Assembly (NCBI GenBank): GCA_964531805.1
Contig: CAZHGE010000011.1
Location: forward strand, 1-46,233
Length of the DNA stretch: 46,233 bases
Direction: 5' to 3'
DNA from: RGIG8767 sp964531805
GTDB taxonomy: Bacteria > Bacillota > Clostridia > Lachnospirales > Lachnospiraceae
Shown here piece by piece: positions 7,385 through 14,636 of this stretch. Below the pieces are notes generated by a model. That model made no database searches. It was not told the origin of the DNA and worked only from the letters and a program-made list of their open reading frames with translations. A program made the position numbers and the translations under genes. Position 1 is the stretch's first letter. Each line of letters begins with the position of its first letter.

Positions 7385-7813
7385 ATGTTAAAACAATTTT
7401 TGCAACAAAAGAATATATCTATATACAAATTGTCTGGGATAAGTGGAATACCTTACAGTACATTAAATGATATTGTGAATCATAAAGTTGATATAGCCAA
7501 TATTAGAGCTGGAATTGTTTTTAAGTTAGCTAATATACTGAATATATCTATGGATGAACTATATGAACTATGTACCAATCAGATTACTATTTATTTAGAA
7601 GGATATTCTACTAAAGGAATAGTAAACATAAAGAATAAAAAATATGTGCTGGAGTTTCAGTATCAAAATAGGGAATTTATGGATGAACTGTGTCCGGTAA
7701 AAAGGGAAGCAACCATGTTTATTGAAAGTATAGCACGGTGGCAAATGGAAAAAATGATATCAGATTATGAAATGGAGGAAATGTATGAACTATGTATTAA
7801 AGCGAAAAGATGA
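7385..7813 (+). CDS. XRE-family HTH regulator (HipB-like) with a C-terminal extension
   Basis: A 142-residue protein. Residues 1-60 form an XRE/Cro helix-turn-helix (ISIYKLSGISGIPYSTLNDI, then LANILNISMDELYELC). The remaining 80 residues start with a short beta-rich segment (ITIYLEGYSTKGIVNIKNKK), followed by an acidic helical tail. That segment loosely resembles the small N-terminal subdomain that HipA kinases carry or that HipS supplies in HipBST systems; this resemblance is weak. I chose ATG 7385, with GAGGAG upstream, over the TTG at 7334, which lies in the promoter. The 3' end overlaps the HipA-like gene by 29 nt, so the two are translationally coupled. Its likely roles are antitoxin and autorepressor. 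Confidence 0.75.
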   Translation: MLKQFLQQKNISIYKLSGISGIPYSTLNDIVNHKVDIANIRAGIVFKLANILNISMDELYELCTNQITIYLEGYSTKGIVNIKNKKYVLEFQYQNREFMDELCPVKREATMFIESIARWQMEKMISDYEMEEMYELCIKAKR

Positions 7814-9062
7814 AATCATAACGATTATAGATTTTGCTGATGATGGTAGTGTTTATAAATTTCATCAGAAATTAGTTAATCCGGAACTGGCTCCATTGCA
7901 TGATGTTAATAATTATGATTGGTTAAAACAATGGTGGAAGAGAAGGTCAATTCCTATCAGTCAGGGAAATATACGACAGATGCTTGAAAGAAAAGGACTT
8001 CTTGGTCCGGAAGATTTCCTGTTAAAGAATTTGGGATTATCTCTGACGGATTATTATTGGATTTCACCATTAGATTCTGGTATGACATGGAAGGATGTTA
8101 ATCTTTTTGATAATGATTTTCATGGAAATATATTGCTTGGTGAGTCTGAGGATGAAAACTATAATGATATGCCGCATTATACTCCTAATGGTTCCTTACA
8201 AGGAACGTTGGAAAAAAGCTGGATAATATTGAATGGAGAACGTGGCTTATTAAAAGGAAATAGAGATAATTTATCTTCGGAAAGTATTAATGAAGTAATC
8301 GCTTCAAAATTGCATGAAATGCAAGGATTTAAGAATTACACAGAGTACAAGCTTATCAAGATTAATGGTCGGAGTTATGATTATGGATGTTATTCAAAAC
8401 TTTTTACTTCTCAGGAATTAGAGCTTATATCTGCTTATGATGTAGTATGTTCTGAAAAGAAACCTAATGATATATCTTATTTTGAACATTTTATTCGGGT
8501 ATGTACAAAGCATGGATTAGACAAAGATATACTTAGAAGTTACATGGACTATATGATTTTGTCGGATTTTGTATTATCAGGAAGGGATCGTCATCTTAGT
8601 AATGTATCTATTTTAAGAAATGCAGAGACTTTGCAGTTTGAGATGCCTGCGCCTATTTATGACAGCGGTAAATGTTTATTTGTACAGGACAGTATACCAT
8701 CAAGTGATAAGGGATTACTTAGTATAAAAACAGAAAGCTTTGCCAGTGATGAATTGAAACTCTTAGATTTAGTATCAGATAGAAGTTTGTTGGATATTAC
8801 AAAACTGCCATCACGTTCTTTTATTGAAGAAATTTATAGTTTTGATTCACAAATTGATGAGAAAAGAATTGGATTAATCGGAGAAGGATATGAAAGAAAA
8901 ATAGAATTGTTTAGAGCATTTCAATTGGGACAGGATATCCATAAAATCAAGCTGGCTGTAAAAGATTATCGAAAACCAACAATAAATACCGAAGAATTTA
9001 TTATCAAAAATGAAGATGAAAGTAAAGGTTCTGAAGGAAGGGCAAAAGGAACAGAAGCATAA
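7785..9062 (+). CDS. HipA-like serine/threonine kinase
   Basis: A 425-residue protein. Hallmarks of the HipA_C kinase fold are GLLKGN with candidate ATP-binding lysine K157, the catalytic-loop motif SGRDRHLSNVSIL (D268, N273) and the metal-binding YDSGKCLF (D293). No separate HipA N-terminal domain is obvious in the first 130 residues. HipA kinases phosphorylate glutamyl- or other aminoacyl-tRNA synthetases and arrest growth; the target here is unknown. I chose ATG 7785 because TGGAGGA (7773-7779) is 5 nt upstream; the earlier ATG at 7767 lacks a site. It overlaps the HTH gene, as expected for a type II toxin-antitoxin operon. A standalone regulatory kinase is an alternative. Confidence 0.75.
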   Translation: MNYVLKRKDEIITIIDFADDGSVYKFHQKLVNPELAPLHDVNNYDWLKQWWKRRSIPISQGNIRQMLERKGLLGPEDFLLKNLGLSLTDYYWISPLDSGMTWKDVNLFDNDFHGNILLGESEDENYNDMPHYTPNGSLQGTLEKSWIILNGERGLLKGNRDNLSSESINEVIASKLHEMQGFKNYTEYKLIKINGRSYDYGCYSKLFTSQELELISAYDVVCSEKKPNDISYFEHFIRVCTKHGLDKDILRSYMDYMILSDFVLSGRDRHLSNVSILRNAETLQFEMPAPIYDSGKCLFVQDSIPSSDKGLLSIKTESFASDELKLLDLVSDRSLLDITKLPSRSFIEEIYSFDSQIDEKRIGLIGEGYERKIELFRAFQLGQDIHKIKLAVKDYRKPTINTEEFIIKNEDESKGSEGRAKGTEA

Positions 9063-9120
9063 CAACGCAATAAAACTATTATAACTTTTCAAAATGGCTT
9101 GAGAGAAAATCAGGTATATA

Positions 9121-9149
9121 TTGACTTTTCATACAATTAAAGCTATTCT
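9121..9149 (+). promoter_or_regulatory. Promoter of the leader peptide/MFS transcript
   Basis: TTGACT (9121-9126) and TATTCT (9144-9149) are 17 bp apart. The leader ORF begins 28 bp further on. The MFS gene starts 224 bp after the -10 box, leaving a long structured 5' leader. Confidence 0.6.
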
Positions 9150-9176
9150 ACAAATAGAAAGCAAGAGGAAAAGATT

Positions 9177-9233
9177 ATGCTTTGGAAAATGACAAATCTT
9201 CAACTGAAAAAAGGTTACATTTATCTCCTTTAG
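9177..9233 (+). CDS. 18-residue leader peptide upstream of the MFS gene
   Basis: The ORF encodes MLWKMTNLQLKKGYIYLL and is preceded by a good ribosome site, AAGAGGA (9163-9169), 7 nt from its ATG. The last sense codons and the first base of the stop (9223-9231, ATCTCCTTT) are an exact complement of the MFS ribosome site AAAGGAGAT at 9358-9366. A ribosome stalled on this peptide would cover that segment. This is the arrangement of drug-inducible leader peptides ahead of erm, cat and efflux genes. I do not recognise the peptide itself. Translation is inferred from the ribosome site and position. Confidence 0.55.
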   Translation: MLWKMTNLQLKKGYIYLL

Positions 9234-9366
9234 GGGGATAGTGCGCCCATTTTTAGGAAGGTTTGTGCTATCTCCTTATCAGTTTTGCTCAAATGATGGT
9301 AAAAAGCGGACCACATTTGAGGCAGCATAGATTATAAATGCTGCATAGAAATTGGATAAAGGAGAT
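9223..9366 (+). promoter_or_regulatory. Candidate attenuator with two anti-Shine-Dalgarno segments
   Basis: TATCTCCTT occurs twice (9222-9230 and 9269-9277), and both copies can pair with the MFS ribosome site at 9358-9366. The second copy can instead be held in a hairpin: GGGGATAGTGC (9234-9244) pairs with GTGCTATCTCC (9265-9275), including G-U pairs. A third palindrome, GCAGCAT (9322-9328)/ATGCTGC (9338-9344), lies just before the ribosome site. These are mutually exclusive structures of the kind used for translational attenuation. The rest of 9063-9372 holds nothing else I recognise. Confidence 0.5.
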
Positions 9367-9372
9367 TTTTTT

Positions 9373-10536
9373 ATGCTTAAAATTAGGAAACAAATCAATT
9401 TATTATATGTAACATCAATATTAGGTAATTTATCGATTACAGGGGCCTGGGTGGCGATACTGGCTGCAAGAGGGTTTTCACTGGTAGAGATTGGACTAGC
9501 AGAGACGGTATTTCATATTACCAGTTTGATTTTTGAGATTCCCTCGGGGATTTTAGCGGATATCTACGGCAGAAAGAAGATGTTGCTTGTCAGTCATATT
9601 ATGGCTATGATTGGAAATATGATCATGGTATTTTCTGATGGCCTTGGGCTGGTTTGCCTGTCGTTTGTTTTTCATGCGTTAACCTATAATTTTGCGTCAG
9701 GTTCAGGGGATGCACTCGCCTATGATTCGTTAAAAAGTGTGAATCAGGAAGAACGTTATGAAAAGTATTTTTCCAATCAAACAATCATCTACCGGATTGG
9801 AACTGCGGTTTCTACATTATGTGCCGGCGCTGCATTGTTTATGGGATATCAGCTGGCATATTTTATCAGTGCATTGACTCATGTAGTTACGTTTTGGTTT
9901 ACATGCGGGTTGGTGGAAGTGAAGACAGAGGAAGCGCGCCAATTTAAAAATGGTAAGGAAAAAGAGAAAACGTTGCTGCAAGATACTAACAGAGAATACA
10001 AAAAAGATAAAAATATATTTTTCTGTATTCTAAAAGAATTAGTTCAATATTTTATCGATAGTCTCTTATTTTTGAAAAACAATATCCAAGCCACAAAATT
10101 AATGTTTGCCAATTCCTGTGTAGGAGCTGTAGATATCCTTTTGTTATTTTTCCTTCAGGCTAAATTATCCCTGGCAGGATTGCCTGATTGGGGACTTGGT
10201 ATTGCCCTTTTTCTTATGGAAATGGGTGGAATCGCAGGGGCGAAGTTGATTTTAAAAGCAAAAAGAGTACAATATAAAGTGATATTTGTATTTTGTACAG
10301 TCATTGTGGTATTGGGAGTCTGCTTGGAACATTCCGGAATGATTCCGGTTATGGTCTTAGGCGGTTTTCTATCCGCGATGGCAGATGATGCTTTACAAAT
10401 ACGGACGGATGCCAGACTGCAGGATATGTTTCCGTCCAAACAGCGGGCAACTTTGCTATCCATATCATCATTTACTTTTTCGGTAATTATGATTGTGTTA
10501 TCACCGCTTGCTGGCTATTTCTTTTCAATATGGTAA
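9373..10536 (+). CDS. Major facilitator superfamily transporter, probable drug efflux
   Basis: A 387-residue membrane protein with about 12 hydrophobic segments. The loop between helices 2 and 3 carries the MFS motif A variant SGILADIYGRKK, preceded by FEIP, a form common in Mef-like and other macrolide-type exporters. A long charged central loop (about residues 185-215) separates the two halves. The start is set by AAAGGAG (9358-9364), 8 nt before ATG 9373; an in-frame TTG at 9352 is less likely. The leader peptide and anti-ribosome-site segments upstream suggest induction by a ribosome-targeting compound, so export of such a compound is plausible but unproven. A MATE pump follows 59 nt downstream, making an efflux pair. 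Confidence 0.75.
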   Translation: MLKIRKQINLLYVTSILGNLSITGAWVAILAARGFSLVEIGLAETVFHITSLIFEIPSGILADIYGRKKMLLVSHIMAMIGNMIMVFSDGLGLVCLSFVFHALTYNFASGSGDALAYDSLKSVNQEERYEKYFSNQTIIYRIGTAVSTLCAGAALFMGYQLAYFISALTHVVTFWFTCGLVEVKTEEARQFKNGKEKEKTLLQDTNREYKKDKNIFFCILKELVQYFIDSLLFLKNNIQATKLMFANSCVGAVDILLLFFLQAKLSLAGLPDWGLGIALFLMEMGGIAGAKLILKAKRVQYKVIFVFCTVIVVLGVCLEHSGMIPVMVLGGFLSAMADDALQIRTDARLQDMFPSKQRATLLSISSFTFSVIMIVLSPLAGYFFSIW

Positions 10537-10595
10537 AAAAGGTGGCGTTGGTTAGAATCTAGTGTCATTGAATACAAACAAATTAAGGAGTCGCT

Positions 10596-11963
10596 ATGAA
10601 TCAGGATAAAACATTTCTAGGAACAGAGCCGGTAGGAAAGTTGTTAGTTAAGCTGGCAATCCCTACAGTTGTGGCACAATTAGTCAATATGCTTTATAAC
10701 ATTGTTGACCGTATTTATATTGGACATATTCCGGGAGAAGGAAGTCTTGCTCTTACGGGTGTTGGTGTGTGTATGCCGATTCTTATGATTATTTCGGCAT
10801 TTGCAGCGCTTATAAGTTCAGGTGGTGCGCCACGGGCATCTATCCATATGGGAAAAGGAGATATGGATTCTGCGGAAAAAATCCTGGGTGGCTGCTTTTG
10901 CCTGCAGATGGTGTTATCGTTTGTTTTAACAGTGGTTTTGCTGATTTGGAACAGAGATTTGTTGCTAATGTTTGGCGCAAGTGAAAATACCATCGAGTAT
11001 GCCAGTGCATATATGAGTGTGTATGCGGTGGGTACGGTTTTTGTTCAGTTGACACTTGGTATGGGTGCTTTTATTACGGCGCAGGGATTTACTAAAATTA
11101 GTATGATGACGGTGCTTATTGGTGCAGTCAGCAATATTATATTAGATCCCATATTCATTTTTGGTTTTGATATGGGTGTGAGTGGAGCAGCGCTTGCAAC
11201 TATTATTTCACAGGGACTTTCCTGTGTCTGGGTTATTTCTTTTCTTATGGGTAAAAAGACACAGCTCTCCCTTAAACGGAAGAATATGCGCATTGATGGA
11301 AAATTAGTATTTCCTTGTGTGGCATTAGGTCTTTCTGCTTTTATTATGCAGAGCAGCGAAAGCATTATTTCTGTTTGTTTTAATTCTTCGTTATTAAAAT
11401 ATGGTGGGGATATTGCTGTAGGTGCTATGACAATCTTAACAAGTGTGATGCAGTTTGCCATGCTTCCTATGCAGGGGATTTCACAAGGGGCACAGCCCAT
11501 ATCCAGTTATAACTTTGGAGCAAGGAATGTAAAGCGTGTGAAGCAGACATTTAGACTTCTTCTTACAGCTTGCCTGACATATTCCGCTGTGTTGTGGGTG
11601 GTTATCATGCTGTTCCCACAGGTGTTTGCCGGGATTTTCACACCGGATGCAGAATTGATTGGGTTTACGGCCAAGGCGCTCCGCATTTATCTTGGTGCAA
11701 TGTTTTTATTTGGCATTCAGATTGCCTGCCAGATGACCTTTGTATCAATTGGAAATGCAGTATGTTCTATTATAGTAGCGGTAGTTCGTAAATTCGTTTT
11801 ATTACTGCCTTTGATTTATTTGATTCCACAGATTGTTTCCGATAAAACCATGGGCGTGTACTTAGCAGAGCCGGTTGCAGATGTGATTGCGGTAACATTT
11901 ACTGCGTGTCTTTTTGCATATCAGTTTAGAAAGTCCATGCGTCAATTAGAGCAGGAAGTATAA
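10596..11963 (+). CDS. MATE-family multidrug efflux transporter (MepA-like)
   Basis: A 455-residue protein, full length for a MATE transporter, with about 12 membrane segments. N-terminal features typical of the MepA/NorM-type branch are LAIPTVVAQLVNMLYNIVDR and YIGHIPGEGSLALTG. The internally repeated half carries SQGAQPISSYNFGAR. These antiporters use Na+ or H+ gradients to expel cationic drugs. The ribosome site AAGGAG precedes the ATG. A decayed relative with the same order of motifs lies at 19923-21018 and shows which segments that copy has lost. A terminator begins 57 nt downstream. Confidence 0.85.
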   Translation: MNQDKTFLGTEPVGKLLVKLAIPTVVAQLVNMLYNIVDRIYIGHIPGEGSLALTGVGVCMPILMIISAFAALISSGGAPRASIHMGKGDMDSAEKILGGCFCLQMVLSFVLTVVLLIWNRDLLLMFGASENTIEYASAYMSVYAVGTVFVQLTLGMGAFITAQGFTKISMMTVLIGAVSNIILDPIFIFGFDMGVSGAALATIISQGLSCVWVISFLMGKKTQLSLKRKNMRIDGKLVFPCVALGLSAFIMQSSESIISVCFNSSLLKYGGDIAVGAMTILTSVMQFAMLPMQGISQGAQPISSYNFGARNVKRVKQTFRLLLTACLTYSAVLWVVIMLFPQVFAGIFTPDAELIGFTAKALRIYLGAMFLFGIQIACQMTFVSIGNAVCSIIVAVVRKFVLLLPLIYLIPQIVSDKTMGVYLAEPVADVIAVTFTACLFAYQFRKSMRQLEQEV

Positions 11964-12020
11964 AGTGGAGTTACTTTAAGACACAACTCTGCAAAGTGTA
12001 CATGAATAATAAGTAGTCGA

Positions 12021-12049
12021 AAGGCTGTCCGAAAGGGCAGCCTTTTTTG
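12021..12049 (+). terminator. Intrinsic terminator after the MATE gene
   Basis: A 10-bp stem AAGGCTGTCC (12021-12030)/GGGCAGCCTT (12035-12044) with one G-U pair and a GAAA tetraloop, followed by TTTT. Confidence 0.85.
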
Positions 12050-12050
12050 T

Positions 12051-12122
12051 CCAATAAGACGACTCGCAAAGTGTGGGGCGTTTTGCCCAATAAGACAACT
12101 CGCGAAGCGTGGAGTCGTTTGG
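12051..12122 (+). repeat. Two tandem copies of a dispersed palindromic repeat
   Basis: Copy one is 12051-12085 and copy two is 12087-12122. Both start CCAATAAGAC and end in TTTTG or TTTGG. The centre (ACTCGCGAAGCGTGGAGT in copy two) folds as a short hairpin around a GAA loop. Related copies lie at 17010-17045, 32003-32031 and 44519-44556, with weaker matches at about 11980 and 18243. Confidence 0.6.
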
Positions 12123-12219
12123 TGCGAATAAATTTTCCCATAATGCGTAAACTATGGAAAAAGAAGGTCGTTCTTTTACTGCGTACCTTATTATAAACAT
12201 AAAAAGCAGAGGGAAAAAC

Positions 12220-13389
12220 ATGATTGTCACAAGTGATATCAAATATATTGGTGTAAATGATTATGCAATTGATCTGTTTGAGGGAATGTATCAGGTGCCT
12301 AATGGGGTTGCGTATAATTCATACGTTATTTTGGATGAGAAGATTGCCATTATGGATACGGTAGATTCGGCATTTACAGATGAATGGATGGGAAATCTGA
12401 AAAAAGTATTGGATGGTCGTAAACCAGATTATCTAATTGTTCAGCACATGGAGCCGGATCATTCTGCAAATATTTTAATTCTTTTAGAACAATATCCAGA
12501 AACAATCGTTGTGGCATCTACAAAGGCATTTTCCATGATGAAAAATTATTTTGGGCATGATTTTTCAGAAAACCGGATTGAGGTATCGGATGGAGATAAA
12601 CTGTGCCTTGGAAAGCACAAGCTTACATTTGTAACGGCATTGATGGTGCATTGGCCGGAGGTAATCATGACTTATGACAGTACGGAAAAAGTGCTGTTTA
12701 CCGCGGACGGATTTGGAAAGTTTGGGGCTTTGGATGTAAAAGAAGAATGGATAGACGAAGCAAGGCGCTATTATTTTGGCATTGTGGGAAAATATGGTGT
12801 TTCAGTGCAGAAAGTGCTTGAAAAAATAGCAGATTTAGATATCCGGATAATTTGTCCTCTTCATGGACCGATGCTATCGGAAAATATTTCTTACTATGTG
12901 GACCTATACAATACATGGTCTGGTTATCAGCCGGAAGAAGAAGGAATCTTGATTGCATATACTTCCATTTATGGAAATACAAAAAAGGCAGTCCACATAC
13001 TGGCAAATAAGTTAAGAGACATGGGCTGTCCAAAGGTAGTGATACGGGATCTTGCAAGGTGTGATATGTCGGAGGCAGTTGCGCAGGCTTTTCGTTATAG
13101 TAAATTGGTGCTGGCAACAACCACATACAATGTTGGGATTTTTCCGTTTATGAGGGAGTTCATTAATTGGCTGACGGAACGTAATTTTAGTAACCGGATG
13201 GTAGCATTTGTGGAAAATGGAAGCTGGATGCCGGTTGCGGCGAAACTAATGCAGGAGAAGTTTGAAAAAAGCAAGGAAATAACTTTCGCAGAAAATTCTG
13301 TGAAGATTTTATCTGCTTTAAATGAGGAAAGTCTCGTGCAACTGGAATTGCTTGCAAATGAATTGTGTAAAGAATATTTGGAACAGTAA
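12220..13389 (+). CDS. Class A flavodiiron protein (FprA family)
   Basis: A 389-residue protein of standard class A length. Residues 1-240 are a metallo-beta-lactamase-like diiron domain with ligands H76-x-E78-x-D80-H81, H144 (MVHWPE), D163 (FTADG) and H215 (CPLHGP). Residues 243-389 are a flavodoxin domain whose FMN-binding loop is YTSIYGNTKKA. These cytoplasmic enzymes reduce O2 to water, and sometimes NO to N2O, protecting anaerobes. I chose ATG 12220, after AGAGGG, which yields the standard N-terminus; an upstream in-frame ATG at 12154 adds 22 basic residues unlike the family. The next gene follows after 29 nt and encodes ferredoxin-linked oxidoreductase subunits, a plausible electron source. 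Confidence 0.9.
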   Translation: MIVTSDIKYIGVNDYAIDLFEGMYQVPNGVAYNSYVILDEKIAIMDTVDSAFTDEWMGNLKKVLDGRKPDYLIVQHMEPDHSANILILLEQYPETIVVASTKAFSMMKNYFGHDFSENRIEVSDGDKLCLGKHKLTFVTALMVHWPEVIMTYDSTEKVLFTADGFGKFGALDVKEEWIDEARRYYFGIVGKYGVSVQKVLEKIADLDIRIICPLHGPMLSENISYYVDLYNTWSGYQPEEEGILIAYTSIYGNTKKAVHILANKLRDMGCPKVVIRDLARCDMSEAVAQAFRYSKLVLATTTYNVGIFPFMREFINWLTERNFSNRMVAFVENGSWMPVAAKLMQEKFEKSKEITFAENSVKILSALNEESLVQLELLANELCKEYLEQ

Positions 13390-13418
13390 GGGATTTTATA
13401 TAAGAGAAGGGGAATAGA

Positions 13419-14636
13419 ATGGAGAAAGTAAAGGAAGGTAGAACTGGGTTAAAAGAAAAGTTGGCATCCGGCAAAGAATATTACGAAATCCGTTTGGAAA
13501 GTATCGGTGGTCTGGGAGCTAATCTATGTGGAAAGATGCTGGGTGAATTAGGGGTAAAGTATTTGGACTTAAACAGCAGTAATTTTTCCAGTTATGGATC
13601 TGAAAAAACAGGTACGCCGGTAAAGGGATTTATCCGTTACTGTAATAAGGAAAAAGAAATCCGCGTACATTCACCTGTAGTGGAGCCAGATTTGTTAGTG
13701 GTATTTCATCAGGCACTTTTGCAGGATGCATCCGTTTGGAAAGGCTGTGGAACAGAAACAGCGGTAATTATTGCGTTAGAACCCGGACAGGAACTGCCGG
13801 AAGTGTTGGAAGACAAGGGTAAAAGCCGGAAAACTGGAAATCAGAATCCTTTTTGTAATATGGGAGCAGTATATGGTCTGGAAGCTCAGAAGATTGCCAT
13901 GGAAACCCATTCCAGAATCAATGTGGTTATGATGGGGGCAGTATTAAGGGTAATGGGACTGGATAACCTTAGTGCTGGTGAACAGATTATGGAGGATACT
14001 CTTGGGAAAAAATATCCGGATGCGTTAAAAGCCAATCTTGACGGTATGAGACGCGGATATGAGGAAGTCAGAGTGCTGAGTGTAAACAAGTGCGATGAAA
14101 ATGAAGGCGGTGAACCAGCAAGTGACCTGCCATCAGTTAGTAGCGGCGAAAAGTCGGAGCAGAGAAGCGGTACCAATAGAAATGATGAGAAGCAACAGGA
14201 ATGGGGCTATGATAATATGCCCATCGGGGGTATTAATCCTCGATTTGGAAGCACCGTTATAGCCGATCTGTCTCCTTCCAGACAAGGGTATATTCCTCTT
14301 TTTATCAAGGAGAGATGTATCAACTGCGGGCTATGTCATTCAGCCTGTCCGGATATGGTTTTCCAGTTTAAAAAGGGGGAATACAAAGGCAGAGAAATGA
14401 TGGTTAATCAGGGTCTGGATTATTACCATTGCAAAGGTTGCCTGCGTTGTGTGGATGTTTGTCCGGTAAATGCTTTGGTAAGAGGAGGGGAAGCGGAACA
14501 TCCCAATAAAGAGTATTTTATGCCGAATCAGGAACTTTTACGAACACCGGATTATTATGAGGAGGCTGGACCGGATGGCTATATTACGTCAGAATCCTAT
14601 TTGACAGAACAGAGAATGGAAGGAGGAGAAGTATAA
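13419..14636 (+). CDS. 2-oxoacid:ferredoxin oxidoreductase, gamma plus delta (ferredoxin) subunit fusion
   Basis: A 405-residue protein. Residues 22-215 match the gamma subunit (SIGGLGANLCGKML, then SSYGSEKTGTPVKGFIR). A polar linker of about 75 residues follows. The C-terminal delta part carries two 4Fe-4S motifs: cysteines 300, 303, 306, 310 (CINCGLCHSACP) and 339, 342, 345, 349 (CKGCLRCVDVCP). With the alpha/beta protein encoded next, it forms the complex that oxidatively decarboxylates pyruvate or a related 2-oxoacid to acyl-CoA and passes electrons through these clusters to ferredoxin. The stop overlaps the next start by one base (TAATG), so the chains are coupled. The substrate cannot be fixed from sequence. 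Confidence 0.88.
   Translation: MEKVKEGRTGLKEKLASGKEYYEIRLESIGGLGANLCGKMLGELGVKYLDLNSSNFSSYGSEKTGTPVKGFIRYCNKEKEIRVHSPVVEPDLLVVFHQALLQDASVWKGCGTETAVIIALEPGQELPEVLEDKGKSRKTGNQNPFCNMGAVYGLEAQKIAMETHSRINVVMMGAVLRVMGLDNLSAGEQIMEDTLGKKYPDALKANLDGMRRGYEEVRVLSVNKCDENEGGEPASDLPSVSSGEKSEQRSGTNRNDEKQQEWGYDNMPIGGINPRFGSTVIADLSPSRQGYIPLFIKERCINCGLCHSACPDMVFQFKKGEYKGREMMVNQGLDYYHCKGCLRCVDVCPVNALVRGGEAEHPNKEYFMPNQELLRTPDYYEEAGPDGYITSESYLTEQRMEGGEV

Noticed and set aside
9063..9120. Possible gene directly after the HipA-like kinase
   Set aside because: No start codon with a ribosome site and no coding pattern before the promoter at 9121.
11045..11500. 151-residue minus-strand open frame inside the MATE gene
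   Set aside because: It is the antisense shadow of a conserved transporter, with no family pattern and no ribosome site.
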